Shown here piece by piece: positions 37,222 to 44,745 of a stretch of DNA of 64,000 nucleotides. The notes beneath the pieces were generated by a model. That model saw nothing but the letters and a program-made list of their open reading frames with translations, was not told where the DNA came from and ran no database searches. Made by a program: the position numbers and the translations under genes. Numbering within the stretch: position 1 is the stretch's first letter; every line of letters begins with the position of its first letter. This stretch comes from a bacterium (GTDB lineage: Bacteria; SM23-81; DAOVCL01). The DNA is taken from the NCBI GenBank assembly GCA_029932675.1, contig JAOZPP010000004.1, positions 17,367 to 81,366 on the forward strand, written 5' to 3'.

Positions 37222-38082
37222 GTGGCAATTGAGAATCTACTTGATACAGACTGGCGAGAGAAATTGAAATCTCTTGGCCTTGAGGGGTTTCTTGATCTCT
37301 TGGGCACAGAAAGGCTCGCACAGAAGAAGGCCCGGATGGCAAATCTTTTAAGAATTGCCAATCCCGATGAGGCACTTTATCGGGAGATCATGGTTGCCCT
37401 GGGCTACAAAAACAATAAGGTTCAGTTTCTGGAGCTGGCACTAATACTACCCTATTCAGAGATTCGTGCCTTAAAAGATAGTGAAAGAATTGAGAAGGCT
37501 TTACTCTATCGGGCAGGATTTCTGCAATCGAAAGATGGGCTTCCGGAGAATTTCGATGGTTCCCTGAAGATGGATCGCTCGGTATGGCAACTCCGGGGCA
37601 CAAGACCGGCAAATTTTCCTGCTACCAGAATAAAGGGTATCGCACCACTGCTCTCTGAGTCCTGCGAAACAGGGCTGTGCAAGCTAATCGAAGCGAAGAT
37701 TGCTGACAACTACCTGCCGACCACAAATAGAAGATCCGCTGGTAGCTTCTGCAAAGAGCTCACAAAAATCTTTACTACGGGCGAGAGGAAAGCAGTGGGT
37801 CAAACAAGAGCTTTGGAAATCCTCTTTAACATAATCCTGCCGTTCTTTATGACTTATTTTGAAAGGGAGGGTAAACGAAAATATGCAGAGTTCCTCCTAA
37901 GCATTTACGATCAACACCCTATTCTCTCAGAGAACTCTGTTATCAGGGCGATGAAGGCTCAACTATTCGGTGAAGATAAAAAGAAAGCCAGGCAAGTGGT
38001 CAATTCAGTGAGGCGCTATATGGGGTTAATTCACTTGCACAATGTTGTATTGAAGGGAGAAAAGCTCGATGACTATTCCTGA
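37222..38082 (+). CDS. DUF2851-like protein, C-terminal half only
   Basis: A 286-aa protein resembling the C-terminal part of DUF2851 proteins: ALYREIMVALGYKNNKVQFLELALILP and the later GTRPANFPATRI, ETGLCKLIEAKI, LFNIILPFF and RRYMGLIHLHNVV. The N-terminal part of that family (about 150 residues) is missing, and a stop lies four codons upstream of the GTG start. Either a natural short form or a truncated gene. It overlaps the helicase by 14 bases, so the two are probably translated together. The first 114 bases including the start region recur at 44006-44119. Function unknown. Confidence 0.6.
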   Translation: MAIENLLDTDWREKLKSLGLEGFLDLLGTERLAQKKARMANLLRIANPDEALYREIMVALGYKNNKVQFLELALILPYSEIRALKDSERIEKALLYRAGFLQSKDGLPENFDGSLKMDRSVWQLRGTRPANFPATRIKGIAPLLSESCETGLCKLIEAKIADNYLPTTNRRSAGSFCKELTKIFTTGERKAVGQTRALEILFNIILPFFMTYFEREGKRKYAEFLLSIYDQHPILSENSVIRAMKAQLFGEDKKKARQVVNSVRRYMGLIHLHNVVLKGEKLDDYS

Positions 38083-41000
38083 CATCATCGATAACAGCGC
38101 CGAGGGGCGCAGATTGGCCGATGTCTTGAAGGAAATTATTGTCCCCGGCACCAAAGTGTATATCGCTTCAGGCTATTTCAACCTGGAAGGTTTCAGACTC
38201 ATTAGTGAGAAATTGAAGGAGACGCAAGGAGTGCGCCTTCTTCTTGGCCGGGCTTTATCCCCCCAGGATGTGCGTTCACCAAAGTTTTTCCTTGAAGAAT
38301 TAAGAGAAGAGGCAGAGGCAAAGATGGGGACCCCAGAGGCCGAAGGTCTAATCCGGGAATTCCTCCGCTGGCTTGAGAACCCTGGGGTTGGGGTGAAGAT
38401 CTACAACAAGGGATTTTATCACGGAAAATTCTATATCGTTGAAGGAGTTCCGGTTTTGGGAGCAGTGGCTATCTCTGGCTCTTCGAACTTCACCCAAGCT
38501 GGCCTTACCAGAAATACCGAATTCAACACCGTCTTAAAGCAGGGGAGCGCGGTAAAAGAAACAAAGCGGGTTTTTGACCGACTATGGAATGAGAGCGAAG
38601 ACTACAAACAGGACCTGAAATCGCTTTACTCCGATTTCACCGCCGCTTACAGTCCTTATGAAATATATATCAAGGCTCTCTACGCCTATTTTAGGGATAA
38701 GTTTGCTTCGGTTTCTCCAACTGATGAGGTTCCCAGCCCTATCGTTCTCACTGATTTTCAGCGCGACGGCTATTTAGCTGCCCTCGATACCCTTGATCGC
38801 TATAGCGGTGTTCTGCTCTCCGACTCCGTGGGGTTAGGTAAAACATATCTTGCCCTGAAGCTTCTGGATGACTTTGCCTATAGGTTGAGAGAAAAGGCTC
38901 TGGTCATCTGTCCGGCGCAACTTAAGGGGATTCTTTGGGAACCCAAACTGAGAGAAGCCGGCATCAGAGCAGATATTGTCCACAGGGAGCGGGTGAGCCG
39001 GAAGGACTTCCCAATAGAAGAGTACCAAGATCACGACCTTATCGTCGTGGACGAGTCTCACAACTTTCGCAACTCCCAGACAAACTGTTGGAAAAACCTC
39101 TCCTTATGTGTGATAAGAGGTAAACCAAAGAAAGTAATACTTATCACTGCAACTCCTGTAAATAACTCCGTTTTTGACCTTTACAACCAGATTCGCTTGA
39201 TCACCAAGGACAGGGACAGTTTCTTCGCCGCGGCTGGTATCCCAAGCCTATGGGGCTATTTTCTTAGAGCAGATAAGGAGAAAGAGACTCTATACGATCT
39301 TTTAGAGGAAATAGCTGTTAGGCGCAGCCGGCCTTTTATCAAGAGGAACTATCCGGATGTAGCAATTGATGGTGAGCCGATAAGATTTCCAGAAAGGGAG
39401 CTTCACACAACCCGATACAACCTTGAGCAGACCTATCAGGGGCTTTACAAAGAATGCTCTCAAACCATCGAAAACTTGACCCTGGCAAGCTACAACATTG
39501 AGTCGTATCGGAAGGAGATCAGACAAGAGCAGCTTGAGCTTTTCGAGCATATCAACAAGGCCTTTCTTGCCAAAGGGTGGTCTGAAAAAGAGAGCAAGGA
39601 CTTCTTAATGAAATTGGGTAGGAATGAGGCGGTAATTTCGATTTTGAAGGTGCTCTTTTTAAAGCGGCTTGAATCCAGCATTGAGGCCTTTAGAATCAGC
39701 ATAGAAAGATTGGTTGATTTTCAGAGGAAATTTCTTCAGGTCTTTAAGGAAGGAAGAATACTGGATAGAGACGCCTATCGCAAGTTCTTCCTTCAAAGCG
39801 GTGAGGATGAATCTACAGAGGAAGGTGAGAGCATCTCCACTGTCCTAGAGAAGTTGCCACAGATAAATTTGGAAGATTTCGATGTAGAGGCAATCAAACG
39901 CTCTGTTCAGAAGGATATCGGTGCTCTTGAGCAAATTTACAAAAAGGTCGAGAGAATAAAATCGGGGAAAGATACGAAGCTGCAGATTCTCAAAGAGAAA
40001 TTAAGCGGTGAACTAAAGGGAAAGAAAGTCATCATCTTTACCTATTTTAAGGATACTGCTCGTTACCTTTATCGCTGGCTAGGCGGCAACAGGGAGTGGC
40101 TGGAAAGTGTGGTCTCGCCTGAGGAGCGAAGGGCGGTGGAAAGTTTCTTGAGCCACGCCTCTCTTTCATCCCCGAACATCTCAATCACGGATAGTGGGAT
40201 AGACCCTGATGAGCGTAAGAACAGAATCATGCGCTTCTCCCCGATAGCCAACGGTCGCCCTGAGCTAAAAGGAACAGAAAGGGAGATTCAAATCCTCATC
40301 TCAACCGATGTCCTCTCGGAAGGCCAGAATCTGCAGGATGCTGATACGGTAATAAATTATGATCTTCCCTGGAATCCTGTTCGCCTCATTCAGCGAGTGG
40401 GAAGGATCGATCGTCTCAAGTCTCCGCACCCTCTGGTGCATCTTTACAACTTCTTCCCTGAAGACGCATTGGAATCCCTCCTAGGCATTCTGGAGAGGCT
40501 TTATCAGAAACTCGATGCCATTAATCGCAGTGTAGGCTTAGATGTAAGCACCTTAGGGGAGACGCCTACGCCGAAGGATTTTGGCTTCATTCGTGACCTT
40601 TTTGCAGGAAAAGCCGAGGTTTTAGAGGAGTTAGAAGGGATGTCCGAACTGGCCGTCGGTGAGTTCCTTAAACAAGAACTCTTGCAGTTTTTAGAAAAGG
40701 TAGGTGAAGAGAAGATAAGGAGAATACCCAATGGTGTGGGAAGTGGTCTACACAAAGAGGGACAGCATGGACTTTTCGTGGCTTTCAAAGACAAGGAGCG
40801 CCATTATTGGTGCTATTACGACTTCAAGACTGGTAAGGTCCTTGAGAACAAACTCCAGGTCATTCGACTTATCAGATGCGAAGAGAGTGAACCACGGATA
40901 GAGCCGGATTTTGATGTCTATGAGGTCATTGAGAAAGCGAAGAGACATATCCTCGCCCGTTTGCGCACTTCTTCCTTAAAGCCGCCCATGCTTAAGGCAC

Positions 41001-41263
41001 CTCAAAACCAAATCGTAAACTGGTTACAAGGATTAGCTTCCAAAGCAACTGATCTTCTTGAATATTTTCGCGAACCTTTGCCAGAGTTATATCTGCGGGA
41101 GCTTCGTTCCTTATGGATTAACAGGGCCTCATCAGAGGAGGTACTCATCCTTAAGCTAAGGGAGTTCAAAGAGTCCCATCCAATTTCACCAGCAATGGAA
41201 AGAACTCCACCGCCTGAAGAGCCCAAGGTCAAAGTTGTTTGCTATCTTGCAGTTATGAGTTAG
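38069..41263 (+). CDS. PLD-domain / SNF2-type helicase, defence-associated
   Basis: A 1064-aa protein fusing two enzymes. About 20-180: phospholipase D-like nuclease half-site with H-G-K-F-Y-I and GSSNFTQAGLTRNTE (one HKD motif). About 230-1000: SNF2/helicase superfamily 2 with DSVGLGKTYLALKLL (Walker A, about 252), IVVDESHNF (DESH box, about 327), LITATPVNNS (motif III, about 358), and the second lobe QILISTDVLSEGQNLQDAD and LPWNPVRLIQRVGRIDRL (about 743-795). Proteins of this layout are frequent in bacterial defence islands and recall DISARM, where PLD (DrmC) and SNF2 (DrmD) are separate, but the other DISARM genes are not here. Translationally coupled to the DUF2851-like gene. Confidence 0.85.
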   Translation: MTIPDIIDNSAEGRRLADVLKEIIVPGTKVYIASGYFNLEGFRLISEKLKETQGVRLLLGRALSPQDVRSPKFFLEELREEAEAKMGTPEAEGLIREFLRWLENPGVGVKIYNKGFYHGKFYIVEGVPVLGAVAISGSSNFTQAGLTRNTEFNTVLKQGSAVKETKRVFDRLWNESEDYKQDLKSLYSDFTAAYSPYEIYIKALYAYFRDKFASVSPTDEVPSPIVLTDFQRDGYLAALDTLDRYSGVLLSDSVGLGKTYLALKLLDDFAYRLREKALVICPAQLKGILWEPKLREAGIRADIVHRERVSRKDFPIEEYQDHDLIVVDESHNFRNSQTNCWKNLSLCVIRGKPKKVILITATPVNNSVFDLYNQIRLITKDRDSFFAAAGIPSLWGYFLRADKEKETLYDLLEEIAVRRSRPFIKRNYPDVAIDGEPIRFPERELHTTRYNLEQTYQGLYKECSQTIENLTLASYNIESYRKEIRQEQLELFEHINKAFLAKGWSEKESKDFLMKLGRNEAVISILKVLFLKRLESSIEAFRISIERLVDFQRKFLQVFKEGRILDRDAYRKFFLQSGEDESTEEGESISTVLEKLPQINLEDFDVEAIKRSVQKDIGALEQIYKKVERIKSGKDTKLQILKEKLSGELKGKKVIIFTYFKDTARYLYRWLGGNREWLESVVSPEERRAVESFLSHASLSSPNISITDSGIDPDERKNRIMRFSPIANGRPELKGTEREIQILISTDVLSEGQNLQDADTVINYDLPWNPVRLIQRVGRIDRLKSPHPLVHLYNFFPEDALESLLGILERLYQKLDAINRSVGLDVSTLGETPTPKDFGFIRDLFAGKAEVLEELEGMSELAVGEFLKQELLQFLEKVGEEKIRRIPNGVGSGLHKEGQHGLFVAFKDKERHYWCYYDFKTGKVLENKLQVIRLIRCEESEPRIEPDFDVYEVIEKAKRHILARLRTSSLKPPMLKAPQNQIVNWLQGLASKATDLLEYFREPLPELYLRELRSLWINRASSEEVLILKLREFKESHPISPAMERTPPPEEPKVKVVCYLAVMS

Positions 41264-41382
41264 AAACTAAATGGGTAAACTTAGAAAGGTTATGAAAACC
41301 TGGGGATATCAGGGTAGAGGACATCAAATCGAGAATAGTAGAGGGCTGAAAAATAGGCTAGTGAAAGCGAGAAGTGTGTGAG

Positions 41383-41895
41383 ATGAAAGTAACCGCAGAC
41401 GCATCTATTCTAATCCACCTTGCAGCCATTGGAAGATTTTATCTATTGGAGGAGTTATTCGGTGAGGTAATGATCCCAGAAAGTGTCTATAAGGAGGTAG
41501 TTGTAGAAGGCTGGGGGCTTTCCGGTTCTTTAGAAACGGCGGAAGCCCTAAGAACGGGCCTTATAAAAGTAGGTGAAGTAATAGACAAGGAGAAAGTCAG
41601 AGAGTTCTCACAAAGATATAGAGTCAGCGCAACCAATGCCGAGGTCATTCAATTATCAAAAGAGTTGAACTCTAAAATTGTTTTGGCCGATGAGGAAGAA
41701 GTTAGAGATGCTGCACAGGAAGCTGGCCTTCAAGTGAAAGGTTGTTTGGGCATACTTGTAGATTCAGTGAAAAATAAGATCATCTCTTCTCGACAGGCTG
41801 TCCAAGATATCGACAATTTAGTTGCATCAGGTTATCGCATTAGCAATGATATAATTGATGGATTGAAAAACACTTTAAGGAGATGGGACAGATGA
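41383..41895 (+). CDS. PIN-like toxin of the DUF3368 family, copy 2
   Basis: Same 170-aa protein as 35155-35667, with no difference. The preceding stop of the short tail remnant (reading LKNRLVKARSV) lies one base before the ATG. See copy 1 for motifs. Two identical toxins with two identical antitoxins can cross-protect. Confidence 0.85.
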   Translation: MKVTADASILIHLAAIGRFYLLEELFGEVMIPESVYKEVVVEGWGLSGSLETAEALRTGLIKVGEVIDKEKVREFSQRYRVSATNAEVIQLSKELNSKIVLADEEEVRDAAQEAGLQVKGCLGILVDSVKNKIISSRQAVQDIDNLVASGYRISNDIIDGLKNTLRRWDR

Positions 41896-42110
41896 AAGCC
41901 TCCTTGATGATACCAGAAAGGATAAGGGAAAAGTTCCTGGGGGAGATACTGGATATGTATGCGCAAGGTGAGTTGGCTGCCAGCAAAGCTGCTCAGATGC
42001 TTGGCATACCGAGGGCTACTTTCTATAGCCTATTGGCTGAAACAAACACCCCTCTCCCCAAAAAGCTTAATGATAGCATCAGAAAAGAGTTGGAAGAATT
42101 ATTAAAGTGA
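41883..42110 (+). CDS. UPF0175-family antitoxin, copy 2
   Basis: Same 75-aa protein as 35655-35882. It overlaps the toxin by 13 bases and the tail fragment 2 by 7 bases. Confidence 0.82.
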   Translation: MGQMKASLMIPERIREKFLGEILDMYAQGELAASKAAQMLGIPRATFYSLLAETNTPLPKKLNDSIRKELEELLK

Positions 42111-42241
42111 CACCTGACCGCAGGGAACTGGATAGAATCATCTTCGAGGCTCTGGGCTTGACTGAGGGGAAGCAACTTGAGGTCTAGCGGGCGGTGGTGG
42201 AGTTGGTGAAGAACAGACTGGTTAAGGCAAGGAGTGTATAA
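42104..42241 (+). pseudogene. Methylase 3'-tail fragment 2, with in-frame stop
   Basis: Reads KVTPDRRELDRII, FEALGLTEGKQLEV, stop, RAVVELVKNRLVKARSV, stop. The stop TAG replaces the Tyr codon of the other copies (LEVYRAV). It is similar to fragment 1 but differs at many positions, unlike the identical toxin-antitoxin module before it. So the repeat boundary (42121) falls inside the tail. Confidence 0.8.
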
Positions 42242-42259
42242 TTTCACAAAGAGCAAAAC

Positions 42260-43948
42260 ATGACGAGAAAAGAAATACAAAGGCTTATCAAGCAACCTGA
42301 AGGACAATTCTTTGAGAAGAAGAGTTGCCTCGAAAAGAAAGCGGATGGAAGAACAAGAAGCCGTAAGGCGAAAGATGTAGCTAAGGATGTGGCAGAGACT
42401 TTATCAGCTATGGCTAATGCTGATGGAGGTTCGCTAATCCTCGGTGTGGAGGATGATGACACAGTCAGCGGTGTTAACCATCCCAGCGACCGTATCCAAG
42501 TTATTGAGAAAGCTCCTTTGAATCTTGTTAGACCACCACTGAAAACGACTGTAGCGAGAACATATATTCAAAAGCAAATGTTACTGGTATTCAGTGTTGA
42601 CTGGAGTCCAAAGGTTCACCAGCTCACCGATGGTAGATACCTGCTCAGGGTTGGTGACAGCAACATACCATTTCCTGCAAAGGATATTGAGGCCATCAAA
42701 AGGTCTAAATTACAAGCACTATGGGAAAACCAAATTGTTGAAGGAGCAACTGTTGAAGACCTCGACCATGAGCTTATGAGAGAATTAGCAAGCAAAGTTG
42801 GGATAAACGCCAACATAGAGAAATTCCTGCAACACTATAAGCTTATTGAGTATTATAACCGCACAATAAAACTAAAACGGGCTGCACTGCTTTTGTTTGG
42901 GAAAGACCCACTAAGGTGGCATCCGCGTTGTGGTATAGATTTTGTGAAGTTCGAGGGAACAGAAAGGAAGTATGGAGGGGCGCTTAATATTGTGAAAAGA
43001 GAAAGAATCGAGACCCCACTTGTTTTACTTATCGAAGAGACCTACAAGGTAATCGCCCCTCATATCAAGGAAAGGCAGATTCTACACGATCTATTTTTCG
43101 TGGAGCAGCTTGAGTATCCATCCTTTGCCTGGCAGGAGGCAATAGTCAATGCTGTAGCTCATCGAGATTACAGTATATTAGGTCTTTCCATTGAAATATG
43201 GATGTTCGATGACCGGATCGAAGTGAGAAGCCCTGGGCTGCTCCCTGAGCCTGTAACTATTGAAAGACTTCTTAAAAGGGAGCGTATTCATGCAAGCCGC
43301 AATCCACTAATTGTCAGAGTCCTGACAGATTTGGGGTATATGCGTGAGATGGGAGAAGGAATCCCAAGAATGTTTGAAGAGATGGAGAAAAACGGACTCT
43401 ATTCACCAGAACTAAGGATTGAAGCCGATTCCATATTTACTGTGGTTTTGAAGAATCAACCCGTTTATACTCCGGATGATTTGCGATGGCTTGAAAGGTA
43501 TTCAACTATCCCTTTGAGTTCGAATCAGAAAAGGATTTTGCTCTTTGCAAGAGTTCATGGAATGCGCTTTACGAGTCGAGATTACCAGAAGATTTGTAGT
43601 GTAGACATCTATTCAGCATCACGTGATATCAAAGATCTTATGAGAAAGGGCATAGTACGCTTACAAAAGAAGGGTGGAAGAATTTATGAGATATTGGAAG
43701 GCAAGGAAGATGAGTTTCCTGAATTTCCCGAAGGGTACCTTGAAGTAAGAATGATTGTCGAAAGAAAGGGATATGTAAAAAACGAAGACTTGAGGGGTGT
43801 TTTGAAGCTATCAAGAGTTCAAGCCAAGTGGTTGTTCCAAAAATACTTAAATTTAGGTCTTTTGAAAATGGAGGGTCAGGGGCGGGGGGCAAGGTATGTT
43901 CCGACAGAAAAATTCTGGAAGACGAGAAATGGACAATTCAAAAAATAA
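42260..43948 (+). CDS. AlbA_2 (Schlafen-type) / GHKL ATPase-domain protein
   Basis: A 562-aa protein of the group annotated as ATP-binding protein or RecG-like transcriptional regulator. N-terminal AlbA_2 domain: E-x(n)-EKKSC, then DVAETLSAMANADGGSLILGVEDDDTVSGV (about 38-75). Middle: HATPase_c_4 part with WQEAIVNAVAHRDYS (about 293-307), DDRIEVRSPG and REMGEGIPRMFEEM (about 370-383). C-terminal winged-helix segments (about 420-545). Such proteins are common in islands and have been linked to regulation and anti-phage functions; the role here is not known. It follows tail fragment 2 by 18 bases. Confidence 0.82.
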   Translation: MTRKEIQRLIKQPEGQFFEKKSCLEKKADGRTRSRKAKDVAKDVAETLSAMANADGGSLILGVEDDDTVSGVNHPSDRIQVIEKAPLNLVRPPLKTTVARTYIQKQMLLVFSVDWSPKVHQLTDGRYLLRVGDSNIPFPAKDIEAIKRSKLQALWENQIVEGATVEDLDHELMRELASKVGINANIEKFLQHYKLIEYYNRTIKLKRAALLLFGKDPLRWHPRCGIDFVKFEGTERKYGGALNIVKRERIETPLVLLIEETYKVIAPHIKERQILHDLFFVEQLEYPSFAWQEAIVNAVAHRDYSILGLSIEIWMFDDRIEVRSPGLLPEPVTIERLLKRERIHASRNPLIVRVLTDLGYMREMGEGIPRMFEEMEKNGLYSPELRIEADSIFTVVLKNQPVYTPDDLRWLERYSTIPLSSNQKRILLFARVHGMRFTSRDYQKICSVDIYSASRDIKDLMRKGIVRLQKKGGRIYEILEGKEDEFPEFPEGYLEVRMIVERKGYVKNEDLRGVLKLSRVQAKWLFQKYLNLGLLKMEGQGRGARYVPTEKFWKTRNGQFKK

Positions 43949-44005
43949 AATGGACAGCTCTGCGTTTCTTAAGATCCATTTTTTAAGATGTCCATTTTAG
44001 GCAAG

Positions 44006-44119
44006 ACACCTTAGCAGTGGCAATTGAGAATCTACTTGATACAGATTGGCGAGAGAAATTGAAATCTCTTGGCCTTGAGAGGTTTCTTGATTTCTTGGGC
44101 ACAGAAAGGTTCGCACAGA
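44006..44119 (+). pseudogene. Truncated copy of the DUF2851-like gene start
   Basis: 114 bases matching 37211-37324 with four substitutions, including the bases before the GTG start. It breaks off after about 33 codons and runs into the next fragment. Confidence 0.85.
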
Positions 44120-44281
44120 GGATTATCCAGACGACAAACCTCACCCAAGTGCACTCTTCTTAGGTTGGATTAAAAGCAAGCCCTTGCATGTTTTAGCTGC
44201 CTTAGATGAAACCAATGAATGGGCTTACATTATTACCGCATATGAACCAAGCCTTGAATACTTTGAGCCTGATTTGAAAAC
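44120..44281 (+). pseudogene. 3' fragment of a DUF4258-type gene
   Basis: In frame YPDDKPHPSALFLGWIKSKP, then LHVLAALDETNEWAYIITAYEPSLEYFEPDL, the C-terminal half of DUF4258 proteins (small RelE-like toxin-type domain). The N-terminal half is missing, and the end is fused to methylase-tail fragment 3. Confidence 0.65.
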
Positions 44282-44356
44282 AAAGAACAACTTGAAGTTT
44301 ACCGGGCAGTGGGGGAGTTGGTAAAGAACAGGCTCGTTAAGGTGAGGAGTGTGTGA
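44282..44356 (+). pseudogene. Methylase 3'-tail fragment 3
   Basis: Reads KEQLEVYRAVGELVKNRLVK then VRSV and stop (44354-44356). Only the last 25 codons remain. A short frame starting ATG 44358 (MDAVKMINPCSE, stop) follows immediately, probably the remnant start of another gene. Confidence 0.75.
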
Positions 44357-44383
44357 TATGGATGCAGTAAAAATGATTAACCC

Positions 44384-44581
44384 TTGCTCCGAGTGATGTT
44401 ATCATCCCCCAGGTACAGATCCTATGATCGAACGGGGAAGGGAAAAATAACCAGCGGCGAGATACAGAAGATGTTCGATGTTAGTAGGGATACAGCAAAC
44501 AGGTATTTGAAGAAGTTATCAAAGCTGAAGTTGATAGAAAGGCACGGAGAGGGTAGATCCACATATTACGTTCTTAGTTAA
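44384..44581 (+). CDS. Winged-helix DNA-binding fragment
   Basis: A 65-codon frame with a winged helix-turn-helix (GKITSGEIQKMFDVSRDTANRYL, LKLIERHGEGRSTYYVLS). It looks like the C-terminal domain of a larger regulator, for example an AlbA_2-type or Fic-type protein. Starts available are TTG 44384 or ATG 44396, neither with a convincing ribosome site. Most likely a remnant at the right edge of the island. Confidence 0.45.
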   Translation: MLRVMLSSPRYRSYDRTGKGKITSGEIQKMFDVSRDTANRYLKKLSKLKLIERHGEGRSTYYVLS

Positions 44582-44661
44582 CTTGCGTCAGATTTGCGTC
44601 AGATTTTGGCTGGGTTTAAAGGAGTTCCAGCAGAGGGGAATTGGGAGATCTTAATTTCTTA

Positions 44662-44692
44662 GGTGCAGAAAAACCTAAGAGGTTTCTGCACC
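44662..44692. repeat. Dispersed palindrome upstream of asnA
   Basis: Arms GGTGCAGAAA / TTTCTGCACC (perfect, 10 bp) continuing with CC / GG past a 2-nt bulge; small loop. No U-run. Confidence 0.6.
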
Positions 44693-44745
44693 ATCATTTC
44701 AAATACACAAAAGCTCATTATTAACCTAAAAAGGAGGTCAACAAA

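Larger units (their letters stand above)
41311..42121. repeat. 811-bp perfect direct repeat, copy B
   Basis: Identical to 35083-35893. It begins 47 bases after the helicase stop. The segment between the two copies (35894-41310) carries tail fragment 1, the DUF1016, DUF2851-like and PLD-SNF2 genes, so recombination between the repeats would remove 6228 bases as one unit. Confidence 0.9.

Noticed and set aside
38069-41263. Calling the island a DISARM or BREX system
   Set aside because: DrmA, DrmB (DUF1998), PglZ and BrxC-type genes are absent; only single domains are shared.
35083-42121. Assembly error as the explanation of the perfect repeat
   Set aside because: Not excluded, but the flanking tails differ and different genes lie on each side, so a simple false duplication is less likely; kept as a finding with long-read check.
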